Positions 1 to 8,700 of a DNA stretch of 13,587 nt are shown one piece after another. The notes under the pieces were generated by a model. The model did no database searches and was not told the origin of the DNA. It worked only from the letters and a program-made list of their open reading frames with translations. The number at the start of each line of letters is the position of its first letter. The first letter of the stretch is position 1. Position numbers and translations under genes: made by a program. Location of the stretch: positions 1 through 13,587 of the forward strand of contig DBNU01000141.1 of the NCBI GenBank assembly GCA_002299125.1, in the 5' to 3' direction. This stretch comes from Proteobacteria bacterium UBA664. GTDB lineage: Bacteria > Pseudomonadota > Gammaproteobacteria > UBA7966.

Positions 1-370
1 CGCTCGAGTCCACGTCGATCAGGCGGGCGAGCTCTCCGAGTCGGTAGAGCTGCGCCCCCGGCCCGGTGAGGATGTCGGCGCCGGCCACATTGCACCAGCC
101 ATCGAGACCTCCCAGCCAGTCCACAGCCTCCGCCACGAGGCGCGTCACAGCGTCCGGAACGGAGACGTCCGCTGCAATCGCCAGGGCCTCTGCACCGGTC
201 GCCTGCACAAGGGCGAGGGTCTCCGCAGCGGCCGCACGGTTGGCCGCGAAGTTCACCACCACCCGCGCACCCTCGCGTGCGCAGGCCACAGCGACGGCGC
301 GACCGATCCCGGTACTGGCCCCGGTCACCACGATGCGCCGCCCGGCCAGCCGTGTCCCCGTCGGACTCAA
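1..370 (-). CDS. Short-chain dehydrogenase/reductase (SDR), N-terminal part, cut by left edge
   Basis: NAD(P)-dependent oxidoreductase of the classical SDR family; the substrate cannot be told. About 123 codons are visible, covering the Rossmann half. From the proposed start, residues 16-23 form the dinucleotide-binding motif TGASTGIG, Asp69 sits in a DVS motif that usually contacts the adenine ring, and residues 95-98 read NVAG, a variant of the family's usual NNAG. The catalytic Ser and YxxxK lie beyond the left edge and cannot be checked. The frame is closed upstream by a stop, and there is no ATG before the Rossmann strand, so I chose the TTG at 370-368; this start is uncertain. The gene follows the thioredoxin-like gene by 70 bases on the same strand, with no obvious terminator between them, so co-transcription is possible. 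The family call is firm; the function is not. Confidence 0.82.
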   Translation of the reverse strand, partial: MSPTGTRLAGRRIVVTGASTGIGRAVAVACAREGARVVVNFAANRAAAAETLALVQATGAEALAIAADVSVPDAVTRLVAEAVDWLGGLDGWCNVAGADILTGPGAQLYRLGELARLIDVDSS

Positions 371-440
371 GTCACCAACCCCGACAGATCTAGCGCGGCA
401 AGGCTTCGGTATTCAGCGCGGACCAACAGCGGCTCGATCA

Positions 441-1031
441 TCATGGTGCGGGAGTCTGCCGCGGGGATGCAGCAAGGGCCAGATCGAGTGCCCGCGCGAG
501 GGCCCGTCCGTCGGGGTCGAAACCACTGACCACACCACTGACACGACCCGCCGCGTCCACCACCACGCTGTGTGGCGTGGCGCGCGCCTGCCAGCGCTCG
601 GCCGCGGCATCATCCGCACGCCGCAGTGGCCACGGGAATCCACCCCGCCCCACGTAGAGTCGGGCGGCCTCGGCATCGTCCCAGACATTGATCGGCACGA
701 TGCGTGGGCGCGCCGCGTGGTTTGCCGAGAGGGCGGTCAGCACCGGCCACCAGCGACGACACCAGGGACACCAACTCGCCCAGAACACCACCACCACGAC
801 CTCTCCCCGGAAGTCCTCGAGGCTCCCCCGCCCACCATCCGGTGTCTGCCATTCCAGGGTGGGGGCCGCGCTGCCGGGACGCAGGGCCGGCTGCTCCGCA
901 CCGGCACGGAACGGTGGCAACAGCCAATCCGCCGGCTCGGCTGCCGTCACCGACGCGGATGAGAGCAGCATGGTCACGGCCAGAACAAACGGCCGGATAG
1001 GCGAGCGGAGTCGTGGAATGGTCGAGGACAT
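441..1031 (-). CDS. TlpA/ResA-like exported thiol-disulfide oxidoreductase
   Basis: A 196-aa periplasmic thioredoxin-fold protein of the TlpA/AhpC-TSA type, a family that reduces or isomerises disulfides in exported proteins, for example during cytochrome c maturation. Residues 1-31 are a signal peptide: Arg at 7, 9 and 13, a hydrophobic stretch at about 14-28, and cleavage near VTA-AEP. The active site is WCPWC with Cys88 and Cys91; the cis-proline is the ATP motif at Pro153; INVWDD (114-119) is the strand after the active-site helix. The open frame extends 41 codons further upstream, but that extension is Arg-rich and would bury the signal peptide, so the ATG at 1031 is preferred; the Shine-Dalgarno sequence there is weak. 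No partner gene is visible that names its client. It may share a transcript with the downstream SDR gene. A general role is likely; a specific one is unknown. Confidence 0.88.
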   Translation of the reverse strand: MSSTIPRLRSPIRPFVLAVTMLLSSASVTAAEPADWLLPPFRAGAEQPALRPGSAAPTLEWQTPDGGRGSLEDFRGEVVVVVFWASWCPWCRRWWPVLTALSANHAARPRIVPINVWDDAEAARLYVGRGGFPWPLRRADDAAAERWQARATPHSVVVDAAGRVSGVVSGFDPDGRALARALDLALAASPRQTPAP

Positions 1032-1095
1032 CAGCGTGTGCCTGAAGGGTGCCCGAGGAACACGAGGCACGGAGCGAGAGTCGGCGCAAGATAAC

Positions 1096-1114
1096 CCGAC
1101 CGACGAGCGGTCGG
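1096..1114 (-). promoter_or_regulatory. Perfect 7-bp inverted repeat in the leader of the thioredoxin-like gene
   Basis: Arms CCGACCG and CGGTCGG are separated by 5 bases, 65 to 83 bases upstream of the thioredoxin-like start. Read on the minus strand, the stem is followed directly by GTTATCTTG, which resembles a weak intrinsic terminator or attenuator; it could also be a dimeric operator. The rest of the 266-base divergent spacer (1032-1297) shows no convincing paired -35 and -10 boxes in either direction. Confidence 0.3.
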
Positions 1115-1297
1115 ACCCGCGCCCCGCTTCCTCACGCTCGCGAGGCCACCGCAAACCTTGCGCCCGGGGCGGCGACAGTCAGGATCTGGACTGGCCGCTA
1201 CGCACGTTCCATGCTCGTGTGCAGCGAATTTCAACCAGCGCCCTGGTTTCGACCTACCCACCCAGGCGGGGAGCCGGAGGCGTAGCCTCGAGCACAG

Positions 1298-1558
1298 ATG
1301 ACCACCGAGTGCCGTAGCGGTTGCGGTGCCTGCTGCATCGCCCTCTCGATCACGACGCCCTTCCCCGGCATGCCATCCGGCAAACGCGCCGGCGAACGCT
1401 GCCCGCACCTGGATCCTGACTACCGCTGTCGCATCCATGGCGATCCAGCACGCCCGGCCTGCTGCCGGGGTCTACAACCTTCGCTCGAAATGTGCGGGAC
1501 GGATCGCGCGCAGGCGCTGGCCTACCTAGACTGGCTGGAGGAGGTGACACGGCCCTAG
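1298..1558 (+). CDS. YkgJ/YeiW-family cysteine-cluster protein (UPF0153-like)
   Basis: An 86-aa cytosolic protein whose cysteine pattern marks the CxxCxxCC (YkgJ) family, thought to bind zinc or iron; its biological role is unknown. Visible ligand candidates are Cys5, Cys9, Cys12 and Cys13 in CRSGCGACC, followed by Cys35, Cys44, Cys55, Cys56 and Cys66. The stretches PFPGMPSGKRAG and LQPSLEMCG closely resemble the short E. coli YeiW-type members as I remember them, and the length fits. The ATG at 1298 sits four residues before the first conserved cysteine. A GGAGG at 1276-1280 is too far upstream to be an ideal ribosome binding site. The gene is divergent from the thioredoxin-like gene and convergent with the NlpC/P60 gene, so it is probably monocistronic. 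The family call is confident. Confidence 0.9.
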   Translation: MTTECRSGCGACCIALSITTPFPGMPSGKRAGERCPHLDPDYRCRIHGDPARPACCRGLQPSLEMCGTDRAQALAYLDWLEEVTRP

Positions 1559-1626
1559 GACGCGTGAGCCACCGTGTCGGGCTGCCGTCAGGCATGGGTC
1601 GCCAGATCAGAGCTGGCTACGCCCGA

Positions 1627-1665
1627 ACGGCCTCGGCGACGGCCCACCGACAACGGGCAGGCCGT
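1627..1665. terminator. Possible hairpin terminator between convergent genes
   Basis: Arms ACGGCCT (1627-1633) and AGGCCGT (1659-1665) are perfectly complementary, and an inner GCCC/GGGC pair (1642-1645 with 1655-1658) extends the stem with an 8-base bulge on one side. It lies 16 bases past the stop of the NlpC/P60 gene and 68 bases past the stop of the YeiW-like gene. Neither strand has a T-tract, so it is not a classical intrinsic terminator. Confidence 0.25.
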
Positions 1666-1681
1666 CAATCCAGCGCGGAAA

Positions 1682-2347
1682 TCAGGGATTGCTTGCCATC
1701 GTGCGGCCGACGGCGGACAGGGCAACACGAGACTGTTCGTCCGGAACGCGACGGGCCCCGGCCCAGCTCCGCGCCCAGTAACGCTCGCCGAGGCTCGACA
1801 CCATGACTCGACGGGTGCGCGAGCTGCTGGCGTGGATGAAACGATCACCGCCGAGGAAGAGCCCGACGTGAGAAATGCGTTTGCCGCGCCCGGTGCGGAA
1901 GTACACGAGATCGCCAGGCCGCAGCGCCCCACGCTCGATGCGTGGCAGCAGATCGAACTGGGCCGCCGAACTGTGCGGGAGCTCGATGCCCGCCCGCGCG
2001 TACACGTAGCTCACGAAGCCGCTGCAATCGAAGCCTTGAGCGGGATCCATGCCGCCCGGACGATAGCGAACGCCATCCAGACTGAGGGCGTGGCCGATGA
2101 CGGCCAGCACGTCGGTCGCGGGAGATTCCTCGCCAGTGGCACGCGGGGCAGTGTCTTGCTCGCGGGCGCTGCGCCAGGTCGGTGCGTAATCTCGACCGCG
2201 CTGCCCAAAAGACGTGTCTGCTGACACTGACCTGGCGTGCGCCTCGGGAGGGCCATCCTGGCGCGCGAGACCGGGCCCGAGGGCAGTGCAGCCCGCGAGG
2301 AGCACAAGGACGAGGGGAAGGACGGCAGCGCGCAGAGGGGCCATCAT
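1682..2347 (-). CDS. NlpC/P60-family cell-wall endopeptidase, lipoprotein (C40 peptidase)
   Basis: A 221-aa lipoprotein predicted to cut peptide stems of peptidoglycan in the periplasm. Residues 1-20 are a lipoprotein signal ending in LAGC, with Cys20 as the lipidation site; about 55 residues of linker follow. The NlpC/P60 domain spans roughly 78-200, with catalytic Cys108 in FDCSGF, His160 in ISHVGLFLGG and a third polar residue His172 in FIHAS. DLVYFRTG (146-153) is also typical of the family. The size matches Spr/MepS-type enzymes, but I do not assign an ortholog. The open frame continues 32 codons upstream; the ATG at 2347 (or the adjacent ATG at 2344) gives a proper signal peptide and has AGG about 6 bases upstream. 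It shares direction with the RTX operon, but a 408-base gap makes its own promoter likely. Confidence 0.92.
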   Translation of the reverse strand: MMAPLRAAVLPLVLVLLAGCTALGPGLARQDGPPEAHARSVSADTSFGQRGRDYAPTWRSAREQDTAPRATGEESPATDVLAVIGHALSLDGVRYRPGGMDPAQGFDCSGFVSYVYARAGIELPHSSAAQFDLLPRIERGALRPGDLVYFRTGRGKRISHVGLFLGGDRFIHASSSRTRRVMVSSLGERYWARSWAGARRVPDEQSRVALSAVGRTMASNP

Positions 2348-2755
2348 GAGCGCCTGGAGCCTGTTCGGGTACCGCCGGGGGGACTTCCCGGCTAGCGGAA
2401 TATCCGGTAACGACAAGAGCACGCCTCCTGCGGCCGAGTCCAAAACGAATAGGTGACCGTAGACCGCCTTCTGGTCCGGCCAATCCTCCCCATGGCCCTT
2501 ACCCGGGCATCCGATAGTCAGAGGCTAACGATCTGGGGGTGCCGACGCAAGCGTCATGCCGAAGCCCTTGGCGCGACTGGAAGCCTGCCGTCTCGCGTCG
2601 GTCAGCAGTCGCTGGCACCAAACCGCTCCTGCTGGACTCGGCTGCCCGCACCACTCGGGGCTTCGCAACGCACCAGTCCCGTGCATTGGACGCAGTCGCT
2701 GCACCCGCCTGCTGCGATCTCCCGGCAACGGTCTTCGCGCTGACGTCAGCACCCC
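2348..2755. other. Gene-free 408-base stretch between the RTX gene and the NlpC/P60 gene
   Basis: I find no convincing gene here. Frames stay open on both strands, but they lack ribosome binding sites and recognisable domains, and one of them starts inside the RTX gene. The stretch contains several short palindromes: a hairpin at 2374-2392, GACGC-aa-GCGTC at 2544-2555, and GCTGACGTCAGC at 2739-2750, just past the RTX stop. CAGTCGCTG occurs at about 2606 and again at about 2693. The NlpC/P60 promoter should lie in the left half, but I could not identify its boxes. The right half (about 2540-2750) has the feel of an interspersed repeat, which I cannot confirm without other copies. Confidence 0.5.
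2374..2392 (-). promoter_or_regulatory. GC hairpin in the NlpC/P60 leader
   Basis: Arms GCCGGG (2374-2379) and CCCGGC (2387-2392) enclose a 7-base loop and end 27 bases upstream of the NlpC/P60 start. A stem this GC-rich in a leader could affect message stability or translation. No ligand-binding fold is recognisable, so this is only a structural observation. Confidence 0.3.
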
Positions 2756-5700
2756 TCAGGCATTGGCCCAGGCCGCCATGAAGCCCTCGTCCTCCCAGCG
2801 GAAGTTGCTCCACAATCCATCCGGGATCACACGCGCCGCATCGGCTGGTGTCCCGTCTGCGGTACTGGCCTCGGCCAGCCAGGCCTCCAGCACCTGCCCG
2901 TCCAGACGTCGTGCCGACGTGGCGATCCGTTCGATGCGGCCTTCGCCTCCGGCAGTGAACCAGCCGGCGATCTCGGCCCGCAGGCCGTCATCTCCCCACA
3001 AGTGCAAGTCCCGACCCGACCTCTGCACGGTGAGGGTCCCGTTGGGATCCCCTATGAGCCAACGCAGCAGGTCGTTTCCCCCGGTGTCCTCGATGCGCAC
3101 GACGCCCTCCCCGCGCAGTTCGTAAGTGTCGTTGCCGACACCGCCGTGCAGGCGGTCGTTGCCGCCATCGGCTACAAGCAGATCATGGCCCGCCCCGGAC
3201 ACCAGCCAGTCGTCGTCCGCGCCACCGTGCAGCCGATCATTACCGCTGCCGCTGAAAAGGATGTCGTCACCGGATCCACCGAAGACTTCGATGTCGCTCA
3301 CCCATCCTTGCAAGGCGAGCAGATCGTTGCCACCACGCAGCACGAAGAACTCGACACTGTCGATGAGGAGTGTGCCCGCAGCATCGTGGCTGCGGATCGC
3401 GTCGTCTCCCTCGGTACCCTCCAGCAGATCCACATCCGCTCCGCCGTGGAAGATGTCATCGCTGAGCCAGCGGCCAGCAAGCGGGATGCTCTCGGGTCCG
3501 ACCCCCGCGGGCGGCAACACACGATCAAACGGCCCCGCCAGCCGATCCGCACTGAAGAGCAGTCGATCACTGTCGGCGCCACCGTAGAGCCAGTCCCTGC
3601 CACTGCCACCCGCGAGCACATCATCGCGTGGTCCGCCGAACAGCCGGTCATCGCCCGCCAACCCATACAGCGCGGAGCGGCGACCCGGGAAGGCGTGCAG
3701 GGTGTCGGCGGCACCACTACCGAAGCGGATGTGGTCATCGAATACGAGCGCCTGCAGACGCACGCTGGCCGACTGACCGACCGGGTCTTGTGCCTCCACC
3801 TGCCACAGCCACACGCCCCCGTCGTTCTCCTCAGGACGGCCCTCGATCTGGCCGCGCACGGGGTCCAGCCGCAACCAGTCGAGCCGACCACTTGAGGCGG
3901 CCTCCAGCAGGGTGAGACGGTACTGCAGCGGATCGCCATCGTTGGCGTCGAAGAGCCGCGAGACATCATGCCGTGCGATCGGGACGTCGGTGGAGAAACG
4001 CATGTGGAAAATGTCCGCTCGTGCGCGCGGCGCGGCGTCTGCCCAGCCTTGATCACGCAGCAACTGCTGCAACGCACGTTGCTTGGTCGGTTCGGCTCCC
4101 GGCAAGGGGGCCCACAAGACCTCGTGGATGGTGTTCCCATCCAGACCACCCTCCAGCGTCACGCTGCCCCCGTCATCGAGATCGAGTCGGACGTCATGTC
4201 CCCGGAGTGAAAAGCCACTCACGCCGATCCCGTCAACCAGCCAGAGTTGATTGGCGCCCTCGCGATCACGGATCCGGTCGTGTCCTCCGCCGCTGGAGCG
4301 GACATAGTGGTCGTTACCAACGCCACCGATCAGGAGGTCGTCGCCAGTGCCACCACTCAGCCAGTCCGATCCGGCGCCGCCCTCGATGTGGTCATCGCCG
4401 GCCTCGCCGTAGAGGAGGTCGTCACCCGCGAGGCCAGTGAGCCGATCCGCACCATCGCCGCCGTAGAGCCGATCATGTGTCGGTGCCCCCACGAGCACGT
4501 CAACGGACGCCTCGCCGAGCAGGCGCAATCCGGGGTCTTCGGGCCGGTGCCGATAGGGTGAAATGGCTGCGGCCTGCGCGAGTGCCGCTGGCGATCCCGG
4601 GCGGGCGAACCAGTCAGGCCGGTAAGTTGTTTCCACGGGCTCGATGCCGAGCATCCAGTCGCTGAGCGCGAAGAGGTGCCACGGGGGACCGTGCACGGTG
4701 AGGTCTGGCAGCGTGTCTGCCAGCAGACGGGTCAGATGGTGCTCCTCGCCGTCGATCAGCCGCACCTCGCGCGTGAACAACCCATGAAAATCGAGGCCGA
4801 GTCCCTCCGTGATCCGTAGTTGCAGGATGGGGACTCCCACCGAGTCACGACCCCGTGCGAGCTCCATCCACCCGAACGGAATACCCGGAGCGAAGTCGAT
4901 GCGCGGCCGAGTGTTCGGGTAGAGCACCAGGCTGTCGATGCCGTCATCGGGCCCCATGATGTAGAGATCGTCGCCACCACCACCATCGATCCAGTCGTCT
5001 CCGGCACCACCTCGCAGGATGTCATCCCCGCGGGATCCTACGATGTGGTCGCGGCCTGGTGTGCCGGAGAGGTGGCTGCCTCGACCGGGGTCCGTGCCTG
5101 GCGTCGGTGTCACCGGGTCGGCGAGAGGCGCGAGAACGGTGATTTGCCAGGGCGCATCGGCCACCAGTCCGTCACGATCAGTCAGACGCACGGTGAGCCG
5201 GTGCGTGCCGAGGTCGAACAGGCCAGGACGCACACTCACGCCTTCCGGTGTGACAGTTGCCCAGGTACTCGGCAGACCCCGCTCATCGAGCAACTGCACC
5301 CGGGAGATGTCCCCCATATTCGGGTCGAGGGTTCGCCATGGCGCAGGCATACGCAGACCGGGGCCGCTGACGATCAGGCTGAGTGACTGGGGCAGATCCA
5401 CAAAGCGGGGTGCCACCGGCATGCCGACATTCAATTCGAATCGCCGACTGGCCTGTTCACCGGCGAGATCAGTGGCCTGTAGCTCCAGAGCGAAGAGGCC
5501 TCGGTCCCCGGCGCCGGGCGACGCCAGCAGGGTGGCGGAGATCGGGTCAAGGCTGAGCCATGCAGGCAGGTTGCGGCCGTCGGCGGTACGCAGGCTGTAA
5601 GTCAGGAGGTCGTGCGGATCGGTGACGAAGGCCCCCTCAGGGACTCGCCACTCGAGCCGGCCACCTGGTTCGACGTAGGGATCAAGCGCGCTGGTACCGA

Positions 5701-8700
5701 CCACAGGCGCACCGTCAGGCATACCGACCACGACATCGTCGAGCGCGATGACATCCACCCGGGTCGCCGAGTCGAACCAGCCCTCGAGCTCGAGCGTGAA
5801 CATCCGCAGCCGTGGCGCGGACGCGCCCGGTGGCATCTCTGTGGAGTCACCGGGTCCGGATGCCGCGCCATCGGCACCGCTGCGGGCCTCCACATCCAGT
5901 ATCAGGTCCATGCCCGAACGCCGCGCCTGGAGGAGGGAGGTCCGCCCGCGACCCAGGGAGATACCGGCCTCGTCGAGGAGGTCGACGTTACGGGCGTCGA
6001 TGGCATCGAAATCCGCACTGCCCCGAGCGCGGAAGCTGTCATCCTCGACATTCAGCGCTTCCAACCGGCCGAGTGTCTTGTCCAGACCAAAGACGACGAG
6101 ATCGCCAAACCTTGGCAGGATGTGCCACTCCCGCAGGGCCGCGATCTGATCGGCCAGGCGCCAATGCGTGCCGTCCTCGAAGTCGATCAGCTCGATACGA
6201 CCGGCGGCGTTCGACACGTAGCCGTTGCGGACGTAAACCATGGACAGCCCCTGGTAGGACAGCCACTCCTGCGGCAGCAGGACCAGGGCGTCGGGTTCAG
6301 CGAAGAAAACATCCCGCATGAAGACCCATTCCTCAGGCCCTCCCGCGAGCAGGAGCCGGTCATGTCCACCGCTGTCATCGATGATGTCCAGACCCCAGCC
6401 GACGCGATAGACGTAGGTGTCGTCACCCAGGCCCCCGCGCAGTTCATCGTTGCCGCGCCCGCCCTCGAGCCAGTCATCACCCGGCGGGGCGTCGGGTCCG
6501 CCCCGCTCGCGGAGATAGAAGCGCGCGCGGTTGCCGAAGTAGCCTGGTGCAAAGATGTAGGGCGTTGCGGTCTCGTCCCGCTCGCGCAGCTCCGGCAGAT
6601 CGTCGCCGATGAGCAGGTCATTGCCGTCGCCGCCCATCAGCCGGTCGTCGCCGCCCTCGCCCAACAGCAAGTCATCGCCCGCATCGCCCTCGAGATGGTC
6701 GTCGCCCCCACCACCGAACAGCCGATCCTTGCCATCGCCCCCACTCAACCAGTCGGCACCCTGCTGGCCCGCCGGGGCATCCCGCATGAAGGGGAAGCCG
6801 TCAGGAAAGGGGGGCATGAGGTCGAGATCGAAATAGTGGAAGCCATAGAGGGGCACGACCAGACCGTCGATGAAACCGAAGGGGCCGAAAGTCGTGTCAC
6901 CGTAGAGATGATCATCGCCCACCCCGCCGGAGAGGGTGTCCGACCCGGCCCCACCGAGCAGCCAGTCCGCTCCGGCACCGCCGGAGAGTCGATCCGCACC
7001 CCCTCCTCCGCACAGCAGATCAACATCTGCCTCTCCCGCAAGAAAGTCATTGCCATTCAGGCCGGCCAGATGATCGACACCGTCACCGCCGCGGACCAGA
7101 TCCACACCAGGTGAGCCCTGGAAACGGTCCGGACCACTACCGAGGTCAACGCGCAGGAACAGCTCCGGCAGATCCCGCAAATCGCGATCGGTCCAGACGA
7201 AGAAATCCTGACCAGAGCCCGTCTCCAGCCACAACGTGGACAGGGAATAATCGAGGATTTCGACGAACTGATTGCCCGCATCGAAGATGAGATGGCTCAC
7301 TGGTGAAGCCAACTCGTGTGTGCTTATCGGCCATGGTTGCTCCAGCCAGAAATGTCTCGCCGCATCCGGATGCCCCGGAATGGGGCCGCTGTCGATCCGC
7401 CGGCCACCGCTCCTGATGGTCACACCCAGGTGCCCGCTACTGTCCTGGAACAGGTTTCCAGGCATCGGCGTGTCGAACAGGCGGATCCCCAGCTCGCCCG
7501 GCTGCCAGCCCTCGATGAAGAGATGCGGTCGATTCGCCCCCGTCAACCAGGACCAGGTCGTGCTCCGACCGAGCACCCGCAGCCCGCCCAGCTCCCGGCG
7601 GTATTCCAGCGCGTTGTCCCAACTGACCCAGCTCTCTGGTTCCGGGCCCATGAAGCCGGGGCCGAGCCAGTGGTCACCGAAGTCCACGCGCCCGCGGCCG
7701 TCCGCGTCCACGATCACGTCGCCCGAATCGGCGACGTAGACATCGAAGCCGGGGCCACCGATCAGGCGATCGGCGCCGGGGCCTCCCTCCAGGCGATCAT
7801 CGCCAAGGCCGCCTTCGAGATAATCGTTCCCGGCATGCCCCAGCAGATGATCGGCACCATCATCCCCGAACAGCCGGTCGGCCTCTGCGCTGCCCGTGAG
7901 CACATCCGCACGGATCGAACCGAACACCGTCCGCGGGGCCAGCTGCTCCGACGAGAGGTCGCGATTCAAGCCAAGGTTGCGATCAATGCCGATGTAGCGG
8001 GGGTGGTAGAGGTCGTGACGACCACCGAGGTCGCTGTAACGCAGCGTGATGTCACTGGTATCCGGACTTCCGGGCGTGCTGGCGACCTGCCAGAAGCGAT
8101 GGGCGAACTCCGCCCGCGCCTGCAGATAGCTCGGCGTGAGCGCAGCGAGTCGCTCGGCCCGTCCATCGAGGGCAAACAGGCTGTCGTCGCCGGCGACGAC
8201 GAAGGGGCTCAGTGACCACAAGGCGTAGCGGTGGGCGGCGGAACCCGACAGCGCTGCGGTGAGGATCTCCGTCAAGTCGAATGACGACCGCACATCGATG
8301 ATGGACACGTTCAGCTCGGGAGCCCGGGCGCGCAACTCCAGGAGTTCTTCGATGGCTGCGTGCAAGGCTGAGCGGGCAGTGAGGTCGCCATAGCCGGTGA
8401 GTCCCGCGCTCCACGGCAACGGTTCGATCACATCACCAAGGATGAGGCGCCGCCAGGCGTCGATGCTGCGCTCCAGCGTATCGCCCTCGACCTGTGTCCG
8501 GTGGGTTGCCCCGTAGAAGGCCTCCGGTCGCCTGAGCGAGGCGGCCGCGAGCAGATAGGTGATCTCTTGGCCTCCGAGCCCTGGGGCGAGGCGCGCGATG
8601 GCGTCGTACACCAACAGCGAGTCGATGAGCAGGGTGAGCGAGTGGGTGTGACCGGCACCTCCGAAAAAGCCCATCCCCATACCGGTGACGGCGGGCTGAC

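Noticed and set aside
2499..2813. Possible small minus-strand gene of 104 codons between the RTX and NlpC/P60 genes
   Set aside because: It begins inside the RTX coding sequence, has no domain or signal, and its sequence looks like translated non-coding repeat.
5612..7114. A 500-codon open frame on the plus strand inside the RTX gene, and similar long plus frames at 3002-3895 and 8501-9754
   Set aside because: These are antisense shadows. Gly/Asp-rich RTX codons in GC-rich DNA give reverse complements without stops; the products are low-complexity, have no domains or ribosome binding sites, and conflict with the clear RTX protein.
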